The notes below the pieces were generated by a model that worked only from the letters and a program-made list of their open reading frames with translations, was not told the DNA's origin and searched no databases. A program made the translations under genes and the position numbers. Shown here piece by piece: positions 8,472 through 17,825 of a stretch of DNA of 36,312 nucleotides (its first letter is position 1; each line of letters opens with the position of its first letter). Location of the stretch: assembly GCA_903821695.1 (NCBI GenBank), contig CAIJLX010000099.1, forward strand, positions 1 through 36,312, in the 5' to 3' direction. This DNA comes from an uncultured Alphaproteobacteria bacterium (GTDB lineage Bacteria; Pseudomonadota; Alphaproteobacteria; Rickettsiales; CAIJLX01).

Positions 8472-9498
8472 CGAAATCTCCGCTCATAATATACCAGTTA
8501 TTCGGCGCATAGATATTGGCCGGAAGATTTTCAGTTGTCAGCGGGCGAACGATGAATGGTTTTTTCTGCAATTTCAAAAACCATTGTCGGCAAAGACTTG
8601 TCCGCAAATGCGGCATGTTAGTCATGATCATTACCAGCATACATTTTCTGTCATAGGCATACCGTACAATATCTCGCAGCAATGCATCCACCACCTCTTT
8701 ATTCCCCCACAATTCCGAGATACGGATGAAGCGTTTTTCTGGTTCTCCTTCCAGTGCACTCTCACGAAAAACAGCAAAGCCTTTCAATACTCCGACCTTT
8801 TTTGCACTGAGCCATATATGAGATAATTCTGCCTCTTGATTATAACGCCACTGAAACCATCGCGCGTCGCGCAGAACACGGCAACTTCTCTCCGGGAATT
8901 CAGTCTCACTCATTATTTCCTCAAGCATCGCCGCTTGCGGTTGCTCTATTGTTATCTCAAATCCAGAATCCGATTGAGGCTTTATTACATTCAGCGCTGA
9001 ATGTACCCATTCTGGGACAAAATTAAAACGACGCAGCGGGTGAACAAACCGCACATAGCGTGGAATATCACAAACATGGCGCCAATTCATTTTATGGACA
9101 TGCCCGCCATAAGAGGGTGGATTAGGGAAGCCATAGATTATTTTGATGTGCTGCCCCTTCAGCACATCAAAAATCTCCTTCCCCATTTGGGTAAATAGAC
9201 CTTTTCCACCATGCGCAGGATCAACCATGATATCGAGTGCCTGCGCTGCAGCGACTTGCTGGTTGTTGCATAATACTCGTGTTGGCCACATCGCGTAGGC
9301 ACCAACAAGTTTTCCGTTTTCTTCAGCGAGAATGACAGGTGCAAGCCCAGATTCTGTTTCTGTAAACCGCCAATTATCTTCTGCTATTGTTCGATTACTT
9401 TGATAGACGCGCCGGAAAAGATCCCGAATGGCATCGATATCCTGCGCGCGCATGAGGCGTAGTTGATAATTATTCATAGCGGAATCGAACGCTAGCAT
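8461..9498 (-). CDS. GNAT-family N-acyltransferase
   Basis: The protein has 345 residues. The N-terminal half is a GNAT acetyltransferase fold, with motif A visible as DIMVDPAHGGKGLFTQM (89-105), which binds acyl-CoA pyrophosphate. The C-terminal half may be a second degenerate GNAT domain, as in FemAB-like or long sugar-modifying GNATs. The start at 9498 is preferred over M8 (9477) because GGTGGA lies just upstream of it. It is the first gene of the minus-strand group, head to head with the initiating transferase gene (54 bases between). Together with the deacetylase behind it, it could exchange the N-acyl group on an amino sugar; this is inference from context. Confidence 0.75.
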   Translation of the reverse strand: MLAFDSAMNNYQLRLMRAQDIDAIRDLFRRVYQSNRTIAEDNWRFTETESGLAPVILAEENGKLVGAYAMWPTRVLCNNQQVAAAQALDIMVDPAHGGKGLFTQMGKEIFDVLKGQHIKIIYGFPNPPSYGGHVHKMNWRHVCDIPRYVRFVHPLRRFNFVPEWVHSALNVIKPQSDSGFEITIEQPQAAMLEEIMSETEFPERSCRVLRDARWFQWRYNQEAELSHIWLSAKKVGVLKGFAVFRESALEGEPEKRFIRISELWGNKEVVDALLRDIVRYAYDRKCMLVMIMTNMPHLRTSLCRQWFLKLQKKPFIVRPLTTENLPANIYAPNNWYIMSGDFDAM

Positions 9499-9552
9499 AT
9501 TCCACCCAGATAGTTGATTGAAAAATGGTGCATATATGCTTAAGGTTGGGGC

Positions 9553-10968
9553 ATGAGAAAGTATCTCTATTTAGCCTATGATCTTTCCTGTATTTGCGTT
9601 GCATTGATTGCAGCGCTCTATCTGCGTCACGGCTTTCCCCTGATTCAAGAAGGAAGGCCTGAAGATTTATATCTCATTCTACTCGTTACGTTGAGTGTTG
9701 GCGTCATCATATTGCCCCTCATGCAAACCCACTCCACTATGTGGCGTTTTACTTCTTCTTCTGAGCTGACCAGCATCATGATCGCGGTTGCATTGATTGC
9801 CCTCATCAGCAATAGCAGCATGTTCTTAATTAGCCGCCTTGAAATGATGCCGCGATCGGTTCCGCCAATGCATTGGGCAATCGCTGTTTTTGTGATGTGC
9901 GGCAGCCGCCTGATTGCGCGAAGGATTTTTGGTCACACACGTGGCTCTAAGCCTTCGTCGAAACAGCATGTGATTGTCATTGGCGCAACGCAGACAGCAG
10001 AACTCTACTTACAATTCATCAAAAACATTATCCAACATCCTGTCGTCGTCGAAGGTTTTCTGGATGACGACAAACGTTTGACCGACTGGATGTTCCAAAA
10101 ACATAAAATTCTCGGCACACCGAAAGATCTGCCGCATATTATAGAGCAGTTGAATGTACATGGCATCCATATCAAACAAGTTGTGCTCGCAGAATTGATT
10201 GATAATTTACCGAAGGCGACAAAGAAATTATTGCTCAAAATGGAGCGCAACAAGCAGATTGAGCTGCTGCATTTTAGTAAATATATTGGCCCACAGCTTC
10301 GCTCGCGCACGAAGCGTGCCGCAGCTGATTATTATCACAAAACAAGTTCGCTTTCCCACAATGTGTATGAGAAGCCAACTGGCTTCTACCCTTATTTCAA
10401 GCGTCTATTCGACATTGTAGTTGGCCTTGCACTGATCGTTCTATTATCGCCCGTAATGCTGATCACAGCGCTGCTGATTGCATGTGACATTGGGTTTCCA
10501 TTATTATTCTGGCAGCAGCGCCCTGGGCAATATGGCAAGCCATTCCGCCTATATAAATTCCGAACCATGCGCAAAGCTGGGCGTAAGTTAGAAGAAGATC
10601 GATTGCAGCATAAATCGGGTGATAAAAAACGTACTTCGTTGGTCGGCAAATTATTGCGTCGTTTGCGGCTCGATGAATTCCCGCAGCTCATACACATCAT
10701 TACCGGCAGCATGTCATTTGTAGGGCCACGCCCATTATTGCCAGATGATCAACCGCCGCATGGCGAGGTGCGGTTAAGCATACGTCCTGGCGTTACTGGT
10801 TGGGCACAAATACATGGCGGTGATGCGCTGACTTCGGAGGAAAAGTTAGTACTCGATGTGTGGTATATTCGTAATATGTCGCTCTGGCTTGATATTCGCA
10901 TCTTGCTTCGTACCCTGGTCGTCGTGCTAAAAGAAGATGCACAACAAAAAGTAAAGTCCCATCGATGA
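9553..10968 (+). CDS. Undecaprenyl-phosphate sugar-1-phosphate transferase (initiating enzyme, WbaP/WcaJ type)
   Basis: This 471-residue membrane enzyme starts repeat-unit synthesis by moving a sugar phosphate from a UDP-sugar to undecaprenyl phosphate. Four helices lie in the first ~125 residues, followed by a CoA-binding-like (Rossmann) middle region. The catalytic bacterial sugar-transferase domain begins at KRLFDIV (283). In it are KFRTM (335-339), the catalytic Asp-Glu pair in DEFPQ (374-378) and GPRP (391-394), followed by RPGVTGWAQI. All are hallmark motifs of the polyprenol phosphate transferase family. AAGG lies about ten bases before the start. The stop overlaps the next start by ATGA. 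Which sugar is loaded cannot be told from the sequence. Confidence 0.93.
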   Translation: MRKYLYLAYDLSCICVALIAALYLRHGFPLIQEGRPEDLYLILLVTLSVGVIILPLMQTHSTMWRFTSSSELTSIMIAVALIALISNSSMFLISRLEMMPRSVPPMHWAIAVFVMCGSRLIARRIFGHTRGSKPSSKQHVIVIGATQTAELYLQFIKNIIQHPVVVEGFLDDDKRLTDWMFQKHKILGTPKDLPHIIEQLNVHGIHIKQVVLAELIDNLPKATKKLLLKMERNKQIELLHFSKYIGPQLRSRTKRAAADYYHKTSSLSHNVYEKPTGFYPYFKRLFDIVVGLALIVLLSPVMLITALLIACDIGFPLLFWQQRPGQYGKPFRLYKFRTMRKAGRKLEEDRLQHKSGDKKRTSLVGKLLRRLRLDEFPQLIHIITGSMSFVGPRPLLPDDQPPHGEVRLSIRPGVTGWAQIHGGDALTSEEKLVLDVWYIRNMSLWLDIRILLRTLVVVLKEDAQQKVKSHR

Positions 10969-11669
10969 ACAGTTATAACCAAACGTTTTTTTCGGGCGGC
11001 ATCTTACGCTATTTGCACCATCTGCGATTTAAGTGGCTGGCAAAGCATCTGCGCGACAAAGAAAATACCTATTCATTGTTTGAGTTAGGTTGTTTCGATT
11101 GTCGGAGTCTTTACTTTATTCCTAAGCCCGCGCGTTATGTCGGTGCGGATTCTGGCTGGGAAGGCGGCATCGAAGATGCGCGCATGACCTATAACCAAGA
11201 GCAATGGATCGAATTGGTGATGGCGCAATCGGTGCAAGAACTCAGCATCTATAAAAACCAACGCTTTGATTATAGTGTTGCGCTTGAAACATTACAGCAT
11301 CTGCCAGATTCTGTCTTGCGTGGCTACCTGGAGTTTCTTTCCCAAGTCACCCAAAAACGCCTTTTGATTACGGTGCCAGTTGAAATTGGCCCGGTGTTTT
11401 TAGTGAAACACCTCATCCGCCTTTTATTCGCCGGTTTCAAAAATATGGAAGTCGACCAGTATAGTTTGAAAGAAATAATTTGGCAGACGCGTGGGCAAAC
11501 AGAGCGTGTAGAGAGATTTTGCCAAAAAGGATTTAACTACCGCACGCTTCTTAAAATTCTTGGTGAGTATTTTAATATTAGGATTGTCGAGGGTCTGCCC
11601 TTCCGTCGTTTTCCGCAGCTAAGTTTTCATATCGGCATTATCGCCGAACCGAAGAGGAAAAATGCGTAA
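10965..11669 (+). CDS. Class I SAM-dependent methyltransferase-like protein
   Basis: The protein has 234 residues. A degenerate motif I (LFELGCFD, about residues 38-45) and an acidic end of strand 2 (YVGADSGW) fit a Rossmann-type SAM methyltransferase, followed by the motif-IV-like segment FDYSVALETLQHLPD. The C-terminal third is divergent. It is translationally coupled to the initiating transferase (ATGA) and overlaps the dehydrogenase gene by eight bases, so it belongs to the polysaccharide operon. A methyl or other modification of a sugar is expected, but the target is unknown. Motif I lacks the usual G-x-G-x-G spacing, so activity is not certain. Confidence 0.7.
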   Translation: MNSYNQTFFSGGILRYLHHLRFKWLAKHLRDKENTYSLFELGCFDCRSLYFIPKPARYVGADSGWEGGIEDARMTYNQEQWIELVMAQSVQELSIYKNQRFDYSVALETLQHLPDSVLRGYLEFLSQVTQKRLLITVPVEIGPVFLVKHLIRLLFAGFKNMEVDQYSLKEIIWQTRGQTERVERFCQKGFNYRTLLKILGEYFNIRIVEGLPFRRFPQLSFHIGIIAEPKRKNA

Positions 11670-12933
11670 AGATACGATTGCGATTATTGGTTTAGGATAT
11701 GTCGGCTTGCCACTTGCCGTTGCCTTTGGCCAGAAAAGACCCGTTATTGGCTATGATATTTCAACAGCGCGCATTGCCGAATTACGTCGGGGGATCGATC
11801 GCAACCGCGAATCCTCCAAAGAGCAATTACAGAAAGCAACGCAACTTTCGTTTAGCCACAGACTGGAAGATCTTCGTAAATGCAGTGTGTTTATTGTTAC
11901 CGTTCCTACACCTATTAATGATGCTAAACAGCCCGATTTAACGCCATTGCGCGCTGCTTCGGAAATGGTCGGTAAAGTGATGAAACCTGGCTCTATAGTG
12001 GTCTATGAATCTACTGTTTACCCGGGCTGCGTTCGTGAATTCTGTGTGCCTATTTTAGAAGAAAAATCGGGCCTTAAGTTTAACAAGGATTTCTTTGCGG
12101 GCTACAGCCCAGAGCGCATTAATCCAGGCGACCCGAAGCGAACAATCGCGGATATTGTGAAAGTAACTAGTGGCTCGACACCTAAAGTAGCGCAAGAAGT
12201 GGATACACTTTATCGCTCGATCATTACTGCTGGCACACATAAAGCTTCATCCATTGAAGTTGCAGAAGCCGCAAAAGTAATCGAAAACACACAACGCGAC
12301 TTGAACATTGCGTTCATGAATGAGCTTGCGATTATTTTTCATCGCCTGGGTTTGGATACACATGAAGTATTGGCCGCTGCCGAAACAAAATGGAATTTCT
12401 TGCCTTTCAGGCCCGGCTTGGTGGGTGGGCATTGTATTGGCGTTGATCCATACTACCTCACCTATCGCGCACAACAAGTTGGCTATCATCCGGAAGTGAT
12501 TCTGGCTGGCCGCCGGATTAATGACACGATGGGTGAATATGTAGCAGAGCGTGTGGTGCGGTTGATGCTGCGTGCACGCCGGCCGGTTGCCGATAGTCGT
12601 GTTCTTGTATTAGGATTAACCTTCAAAGAAAATTGCCCCGACTTACGCAATTCGCGCGTGATCGATGTTATTCGTGGTTTAGAAAATTTCCATGCGAAAG
12701 TGGATGTGTATGATCCATGGGCCAATAAAGAAGATGCGAAACATGAATATGATATTACCCTGCTCAAAAAAATGCCTGCTGCAAAAACTTATGATGCTGT
12801 GGTGTTAGCGGTGAGCCATCAAGAATTCTTAGCAATGGGCGCTAAGAAAATTCGGGCTTTGTGTAAAAAGAATGGCATCTTTTATGATGTGAAGGGGCTG
12901 TTCACCCAATCTGCAAGTGATGAGAGATTATGA
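11662..12933 (+). CDS. UDP-sugar 6-dehydrogenase (WbpO/TviB-type, UDP-HexNAc to UDP-HexNAcA)
   Basis: This 423-residue NAD-dependent enzyme oxidises C6 of a UDP-sugar to a uronic acid. The N-terminal NAD-binding motif is GLGYVG (10-15). The catalytic cysteine is C258 in [12 protein letters not shown], the form seen in the WbpO/TviB group acting on UDP-GlcNAc/GalNAc rather than in plain UDP-glucose dehydrogenases. The C-terminal UDP-binding domain is complete (contains [15 protein letters not shown]). The early segment RGIDRNRES also fits the TviB group. It overlaps the gene before by eight bases and the epimerase after by ATGA. Substrate class is inferred from motif form; UDP-ManNAc made by the WecB-like enzyme is a less likely substrate. 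Confidence 0.87.
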   Translation: MRKDTIAIIGLGYVGLPLAVAFGQKRPVIGYDISTARIAELRRGIDRNRESSKEQLQKATQLSFSHRLEDLRKCSVFIVTVPTPINDAKQPDLTPLRAASEMVGKVMKPGSIVVYESTVYPGCVREFCVPILEEKSGLKFNKDFFAGYSPERINPGDPKRTIADIVKVTSGSTPKVAQEVDTLYRSIITAGTHKASSIEVAEAAKVIENTQRDLNIAFMNELAIIFHRLGLDTHEVLAAAETKWNFLPFRPGLVGGHCIGVDPYYLTYRAQQVGYHPEVILAGRRINDTMGEYVAERVVRLMLRARRPVADSRVLVLGLTFKENCPDLRNSRVIDVIRGLENFHAKVDVYDPWANKEDAKHEYDITLLKKMPAAKTYDAVVLAVSHQEFLAMGAKKIRALCKKNGIFYDVKGLFTQSASDERL

Positions 12934-13940
12934 AAATTTTGGTTACCGGCAATGCTGGCTTTATTGGCTTCCACACCGCAAAGAAATTGCTCGAACGTGG
13001 TGATGAGGTCGTTGGGTTTGATTGCGTGAATGATTATTATGATGTTGGACTTAAAGAAGCGCGCCTTAAATTGCTGCAAGAAACAGCACCAAAAGATAAG
13101 TATCATTTCGTGCGCGCGAATTTGGCCGATAAGGCGGCACTGAATCGCTGCTTTGATGAACATCGTTTTGACCGAGTGATCCATCTAGCCGCCCAAGCAG
13201 GGGTCCGTCACAGTTTAAGTCATCCGGAAGATTATGTGGAATCGAATATCATTGGTTTCACCCATATGCTCGAGGCCTGCCGCCACCATCGCACGCCACA
13301 TTTGACCTATGCCTCGACCTCTAGCGTGTATGGAGCCAACACCAATATGCCGTTTTCAGAACATCACGGCGTTAACCATCCGCTACAATTTTATGCCGCC
13401 ACCAAACGCGCCAATGAATTGATGGCGCATGCCTATAGTAATTTGTTTGCCTTACCGACAACGGGCCTACGTTTTTTTACCGTTTATGGGCCCTGGGGCA
13501 GACCCGATATGGCGCTGTTTCTGTTCACCAAAAACATCCTAGCCGGGAAGCCAATCCAGCTATTTAATAATGGCAATCACATGCGTGATTTTACCTATGT
13601 GGCCGACATCGTAGAAGGGGTGATCAGGGCGAGTGATCATATCGCCACCCCCGACCCGAATTGGGACAGCAACAACCCTGACCCCGCTACCAGTTCCGCG
13701 CCCTTCCGCCTCTATAATATTGGGAATAATAACCCGGTGAATTTGAGCGAATATGTGGCGGCACTCGAAGAGGCATTAGGTAAAAAAGCCGTTAAAGAAT
13801 TGCTGCCTCTGCAACCAGGAGATGTGCCAAACACCTATGCGGACGTCTCTTTGTTGCAAAAAACCCTCGGCTATAAACCCGAAACTACTGTGCAAGAAGG
13901 GGTTAAGCAGTTCGTAGAATGGTATAAAAACTACTACTAG
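12930..13940 (+). CDS. UDP-uronate 4-epimerase (UDP-GlcA 4-epimerase-like, extended SDR)
   Basis: The protein is a 336-residue NAD(P)-dependent extended short-chain dehydrogenase. The nucleotide motif is GNAGFIG (7-13) and the catalytic pair is in YAATK (Y155, K159), with an upstream STSSVYG segment. The segments [16 protein letters not shown] and [12 protein letters not shown] are characteristic of the UDP-glucuronate 4-epimerase group. Directly behind the dehydrogenase (ATGA overlap), it would convert its product to the galacto epimer, e.g. UDP-GalA or UDP-GalNAcA. Whether the substrate carries a 2-acetamido group is not decided by the sequence. A 107-base gap with a palindrome follows, before the next gene. 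Confidence 0.88.
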   Translation: MKILVTGNAGFIGFHTAKKLLERGDEVVGFDCVNDYYDVGLKEARLKLLQETAPKDKYHFVRANLADKAALNRCFDEHRFDRVIHLAAQAGVRHSLSHPEDYVESNIIGFTHMLEACRHHRTPHLTYASTSSVYGANTNMPFSEHHGVNHPLQFYAATKRANELMAHAYSNLFALPTTGLRFFTVYGPWGRPDMALFLFTKNILAGKPIQLFNNGNHMRDFTYVADIVEGVIRASDHIATPDPNWDSNNPDPATSSAPFRLYNIGNNNPVNLSEYVAALEEALGKKAVKELLPLQPGDVPNTYADVSLLQKTLGYKPETTVQEGVKQFVEWYKNYY

Positions 13941-14116
13941 CCCTAGTTATTTGGCAGAAAAACGGCGTTCTTAAAAACCCTTATCTATCAAAGGCAAGCC
14001 GTTAAAATACTCTGTACTTTTCCGCCATCTCTCACTATATATAGTGTGTGCAATTTCGCACGACTTTGTCGCGAGGTATAGTTGATACACACGCAAAGAG
14101 ACGCCATGGACCATAT
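13941..14116 (+). promoter_or_regulatory. Intergenic region with a 14-base perfect palindrome upstream of the export lipoprotein gene
   Basis: This is the widest gap inside the plus-strand group 9553-16723. At 14033-14046 it holds CACTATATATAGTG, a perfect palindrome with an AT core that could be an operator or include a -10 element. Further upstream, AACGGC (13961-13966) pairs with GCCGTT (13998-14003) across a 31-base loop; no T-tract follows, so it is a poor terminator. No clear -35/-10 pair was found. The gap suggests separate initiation or regulation of the export and polymerase genes. Confidence 0.3.
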
Positions 14117-15328
14117 ATGAAGTGTATCCCACCGCCAAAAAGCCTAGGGTTTTGGCGGCTTAGCCACGTCTACGTCTTTTTCTTGGTGTTCTTATTAAAT
14201 GGCTGCGGCGCACTGCCCACTCTGGGGCCGCGCCCGGGTAGTTTTAGCAGCGCCAGTGAGCAACACATAGACGGCGATGGTGGCGACGAAGGAAACCTGC
14301 CCTTCGTATTAGTCGATGTAAACCGCAAAACCGTAGAGCGTCTTTTGGGGGCTGAGGATGCCGAATATTTCAAAGGCGCCTTTACCGATCGTGGCCCGCC
14401 GGCAGATGTTTTGCTGGGCGTGGGCGATACCATTCGTATCACCATTTTTGAAGCTGGCCCGGGGGGGCTTTTCATTCCCGCTAGCAACAGCATCAACAAT
14501 GGAAATTACGTTACATTGCCCGACCAGGAAGTAGACCAAACCGGCTTCGTTACCATCCCTTATGCTGAGCGCAAAGGTGACCGTGGTTTGGTGAAAGTAC
14601 ATGGGCGACGCCCCTCAGAAGTGCAGCATGATATTGAAGAGCGGCTAATGAACCGGGCGATTGAGCCGCAAGTGATTGTGACCTTAGTCAAACGCACGTC
14701 GAATTTATATTCGATCATTGGCGATGTAAATGCGCCAGGGCGATTTAGCCTGGCCCAAGGTGGCTTGCGGATTTTAGATGCACTCAGCACAGCCGGCGGG
14801 CCGAAAAGCAATGATTACAACACATTGGTCACTTTGGAGCGTAGCGGCAATTCCGCAACCACCCGCCTCAGCACTTTATTAACCCAAAGCGAAAATAATA
14901 TTTTCATTCAGCCCGGTGACGTCATCGCAGTCAAAAAAGAAGAGCGTTATTACAACGTGCTCGGTGCAACCCGCACCAATAACCGCATCGCGTTTGATGG
15001 CGAAAATCTGACCGTTGCTGATGCGCTTGCTAAAGCGGGCGGGCTCAATAACGATCTCGCAGAACCGGCAACTGTAGTAGTGTTCCGCCGCGAAGATCCA
15101 AAAACACTGGAAGCCATGGGCGTAAAAATTGCCACCTTTAAAGAAGCAGAGCCGATACCTACTGTCTATCGCATCAACTTCACCGAACCATCCGGCATGT
15201 TCCTCGCCCAGAAAATGCCTCTCCGTAGCAATGATGTGATTTATGTCTCCGAGCATCCATTCAACGATGCGACCAAATTATTGGGTGCATTACGTGATGT
15301 ACTGCTGATCAAACTGATCGACAATTAA
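14117..15328 (+). CDS. Outer-membrane polysaccharide export lipoprotein (Wza/OPX family)
   Basis: The product would form the outer-membrane export channel that works with the co-polymerase at 2136. From ATG 14117 it has a lipoprotein signal: basic start, core YVFFLVFLLNG and lipobox cysteine C30, giving 403 residues. A GTG at 14048 would add 23 residues and bury the signal, so 14117 is preferred, though no strong ribosome site precedes either. The polysaccharide-export domain begins near DVLLGVGDTIRITIFE. Two SLBB-type beta-grasp repeats follow (around YSIIGDVNAPGRFSL and YYNVLGATRTNNRIAF). There is no obvious C-terminal amphipathic helix like that of E. coli Wza, but the end is helical. It lies ten bases before the polymerase-family gene. 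Confidence 0.88.
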   Translation: MKCIPPPKSLGFWRLSHVYVFFLVFLLNGCGALPTLGPRPGSFSSASEQHIDGDGGDEGNLPFVLVDVNRKTVERLLGAEDAEYFKGAFTDRGPPADVLLGVGDTIRITIFEAGPGGLFIPASNSINNGNYVTLPDQEVDQTGFVTIPYAERKGDRGLVKVHGRRPSEVQHDIEERLMNRAIEPQVIVTLVKRTSNLYSIIGDVNAPGRFSLAQGGLRILDALSTAGGPKSNDYNTLVTLERSGNSATTRLSTLLTQSENNIFIQPGDVIAVKKEERYYNVLGATRTNNRIAFDGENLTVADALAKAGGLNNDLAEPATVVVFRREDPKTLEAMGVKIATFKEAEPIPTVYRINFTEPSGMFLAQKMPLRSNDVIYVSEHPFNDATKLLGALRDVLLIKLIDN

Positions 15329-15337
15329 TGGATCAAC

Positions 15338-16723
15338 ATGAACCCTCGGCTATTTCTCAAAAATCTTAGCCGACTGGATATAAGCGCCATTGTTTTTGCT
15401 TGTGTGCTGTCACTCACCTGCCTCGCACGGGGCGCGGTATATGATACAATGGTTGCGATATTATTGCTCATTTCCATACCAATTCTTTTTAGCGCGGCAG
15501 CACAGGCAAAGCCCGTTCATGCCACACTTAAGAAAATGGGGATGGCACTACTCATATCTCTTATTATCGTTCTCATTCTACAACAATGGCTGCAGCCCAC
15601 CTTGCAAGATAAAGGTGCATGGTTTCAAGGAATTGGCCGGCTCTTATTCTTCATCTTTGCATTCGTCATTGCGCTTTATATCGGCTCTTCTGAATCCAGC
15701 GCCCGCCTGTTTTTACAAACATTGTTAGTCAGCGGTACACTTTGCTTAACAGCAACATTCCTCATCACCACTGCCAATGGTGTGCCCACTTCTACTTATT
15801 ATTCCTATGCTCATGGATTTGTGAATGCAAACAATGCCGCAAACTATCTCGGCATCATGCTTTTATTAACATTAACGCAAGCAGCACGCCTTTTAAAACG
15901 CCCCAATTTTTCCCTGCATAAAATTTTGCCAGACTTCATTGATCAATTAAATATTGCCGCCATGATGCAGGGGTTTTTTCTACTCTATGCCCTTTTATTA
16001 GTAATGGCCGGGCTGTTCATGACCGGTTCACGCGGCGGCATTTTTCTGTCGTTACTCTGCGGTTTTCTTTTTTCCGTCATGGTGATTCTAAAAACGAACT
16101 TGCACTCACGCACGCGGAAATTGATCATTGTTTTAACCTCCGTCGTTATGGGAGCGATATTGGTATGGAGCTTCCTCAATTTTGGACAAACAGTTACGAA
16201 CATTCTAGAGCGTGATGGCCTAAACCACCATACAAGGCTTGAAATTTACATCGCGGTGTTGCCTATGATTGGTGATCATTTGGCACTAGGTGTTGGCCTT
16301 AATAATTTCGCAGATATATTCCAACAATATCGCCCGAACAATATTCCCTCTGATGGGATTATCGATAAAGCGCATAATAGTTATTTGGAATTTGCGGCCG
16401 AAATGGGTTTACCTGCCTTGAGCATTCTCTTGGCCGTGCTTTTGCAAATAGGCCATACTTTATATATGGGCGTTAAAGGGCGCAAAGAACGCTATGTAAC
16501 GCCCGCCCTAGGCTTATCTTTATGGGCATTAGTAGGATTACACTCCTTGATCGATTTTCCATTACAAATTCCTGGTCTGGCTGCACTCTGCATTGCCATT
16601 ATTACTGTCTGCGCATCGCAGACAGATCCGCGCTTTTCTGAACCAAACCATAGTTCTGCAAGTGTACGCACAAAGCGTGTACGTATCCGCAAGCGTCGTG
16701 GTTCTACGAAGTCAGTGTCGTAG
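15338..16723 (+). CDS. O-antigen ligase/polymerase family membrane protein (Wzy_C type)
   Basis: This 461-residue integral membrane protein has about ten to twelve helices. GSRGG (from 230) and the large periplasmic loop motif HNSYLEFAAEMG (from H346) are signatures of the O-antigen ligase/polymerase superfamily (WaaL, Wzy, PglL-like). The C-terminus is short, cytoplasmic and very basic (RTKRVRIRKRRG). Located next to the export lipoprotein, it is the best candidate for the repeat-unit polymerase. WaaL-type ligation to lipid A core is the alternative, and the sequence does not separate the two. An EpsG-like second polymerase candidate is encoded at 18870-17818. Its 3' end overlaps the convergent glycosyltransferase gene by 20 bases. 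Confidence 0.85.
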   Translation: MNPRLFLKNLSRLDISAIVFACVLSLTCLARGAVYDTMVAILLLISIPILFSAAAQAKPVHATLKKMGMALLISLIIVLILQQWLQPTLQDKGAWFQGIGRLLFFIFAFVIALYIGSSESSARLFLQTLLVSGTLCLTATFLITTANGVPTSTYYSYAHGFVNANNAANYLGIMLLLTLTQAARLLKRPNFSLHKILPDFIDQLNIAAMMQGFFLLYALLLVMAGLFMTGSRGGIFLSLLCGFLFSVMVILKTNLHSRTRKLIIVLTSVVMGAILVWSFLNFGQTVTNILERDGLNHHTRLEIYIAVLPMIGDHLALGVGLNNFADIFQQYRPNNIPSDGIIDKAHNSYLEFAAEMGLPALSILLAVLLQIGHTLYMGVKGRKERYVTPALGLSLWALVGLHSLIDFPLQIPGLAALCIAIITVCASQTDPRFSEPNHSSASVRTKRVRIRKRRGSTKSVS

Positions 16724-17825
16724 CAATTTTTTGTAAGTAGCTATCCAATACCAATCGTTGATCGAATTCCCGCTCTGCCTTTGCCCGGCTTTCTCTCCCC
16801 ATTTGCGTACGCTGCTCTGGCGTAAGCTTAATAAATTCGATCATGGCCTTACTCAAATCCTGCGCATCCCGCACCCGGCACAAGAAACCGTTCTTGCCCT
16901 GCTCCACCACATGCTTACAGCCAGGCACATCCGTTGCAATGAGTGGCTTACCCACACCGGCACCCTCTAATAACACGCGCGACATGCCTTCGCGATAGGA
17001 AGGCAGCACCACACAATCATGTGCCCTCATGACCTCACGTATGTCACTTCTTTCGCCAAGATATTCTATCTTTTTTTCTGCCACCCATTGATCTATTACT
17101 GCATCTGGAATTGATGTTTTGTTCTGTACGCCTCGTGGCCCCACCAATCGAAAAACAGTCTGCGGGTATGTTGCTTTTACTATGCTTGCTGCTTCCACAA
17201 ATTCACCGACACCTTTATCCCACAACATCCGCGCAATCAGCACAAAGCAAATCGGTTCAGAGTTTTTTTGTTCTTCTTTGGCCGGACAAAAATAATCAAG
17301 ATCAATGCCAGAACCAGGAAGCAGAGCAGCCTTTTCTGCACTCACTAGTTTCATTTTCACAAACAAATCACGGTCTTCCGGATTTTGGAAAAACACACAA
17401 GACGAATGGAGGAATGCCCATCGGTAAAGCATCTTAGCAACGTGTGTCAGCCAGTTATTGTGGATAAACACTGTGCCCAAACCGGACACATTATTAATAA
17501 TAGGAATACCTAATAATCTGGCAGCAAAGGCAGCGTAAATATTAGGCTTAATCGTATAGGTCAATATCACATCCGGCTTTACAGTATGCAGCAACCAAAG
17601 ATAGCGGCAGAACAACAGCGCATCCTGCCATAACGATGTTCCGGCATTTTGCATGGACAAATTAATGTGCCGATCAACAATCGTTTTAAGTCGTGCCGTA
17701 TAGGCATCTTCGGGCGCGGCAGTAATGACCTGATAGTCCTTTTCTTTCAGCGCACGAATCAATGGCGCACGGAAATGATAAATATTCCACGACGTGTTGA
17801 TCGAGATAAGGATGCGCTTAGTCAT
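16704..17825 (-). CDS. GT4-family glycosyltransferase (GT-B fold)
   Basis: This is a cytoplasmic, retaining glycosyltransferase of 373 residues. I use ATG 17825, which gives the normal GT4 beginning MTKRILISINTSWNIYHFR and an eight-base overlap with the upstream gene; a longer reading from 17873 adds 16 unlikely residues. The donor-binding E-x7-E motif is EGMSRVLLE (E279, E287), followed by GKPLIATDVPGCKHVV. The form of the motif with MSR resembles PglA/WbpT-like HexNAc or uronate transferases of polysaccharide loci. It is the second gene of a two-gene minus unit with the EpsG-like protein. Donor and acceptor are unknown. Confidence 0.9.
   Translation of the reverse strand: MTKRILISINTSWNIYHFRAPLIRALKEKDYQVITAAPEDAYTARLKTIVDRHINLSMQNAGTSLWQDALLFCRYLWLLHTVKPDVILTYTIKPNIYAAFAARLLGIPIINNVSGLGTVFIHNNWLTHVAKMLYRWAFLHSSCVFFQNPEDRDLFVKMKLVSAEKAALLPGSGIDLDYFCPAKEEQKNSEPICFVLIARMLWDKGVGEFVEAASIVKATYPQTVFRLVGPRGVQNKTSIPDAVIDQWVAEKKIEYLGERSDIREVMRAHDCVVLPSYREGMSRVLLEGAGVGKPLIATDVPGCKHVVEQGKNGFLCRVRDAQDLSKAMIEFIKLTPEQRTQMGRESRAKAEREFDQRLVLDSYLQKIATTLTS

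Noticed and set aside
9499-9552. Sigma-70 promoter for the initiating transferase gene
   Set aside because: A TTGATT box and TATATG/TATGCT are present, but the spacing is too short and the latter are too close to the ribosome site.
13961-14003. Rho-independent terminator after the epimerase gene
   Set aside because: A six-base stem with a 31-base loop and no T-tract is too weak.
14048-14116. GTG start giving a 426-residue export lipoprotein
   Set aside because: It would place 23 polar residues before the lipoprotein signal; ATG 14117 gives a normal signal peptide with C30.
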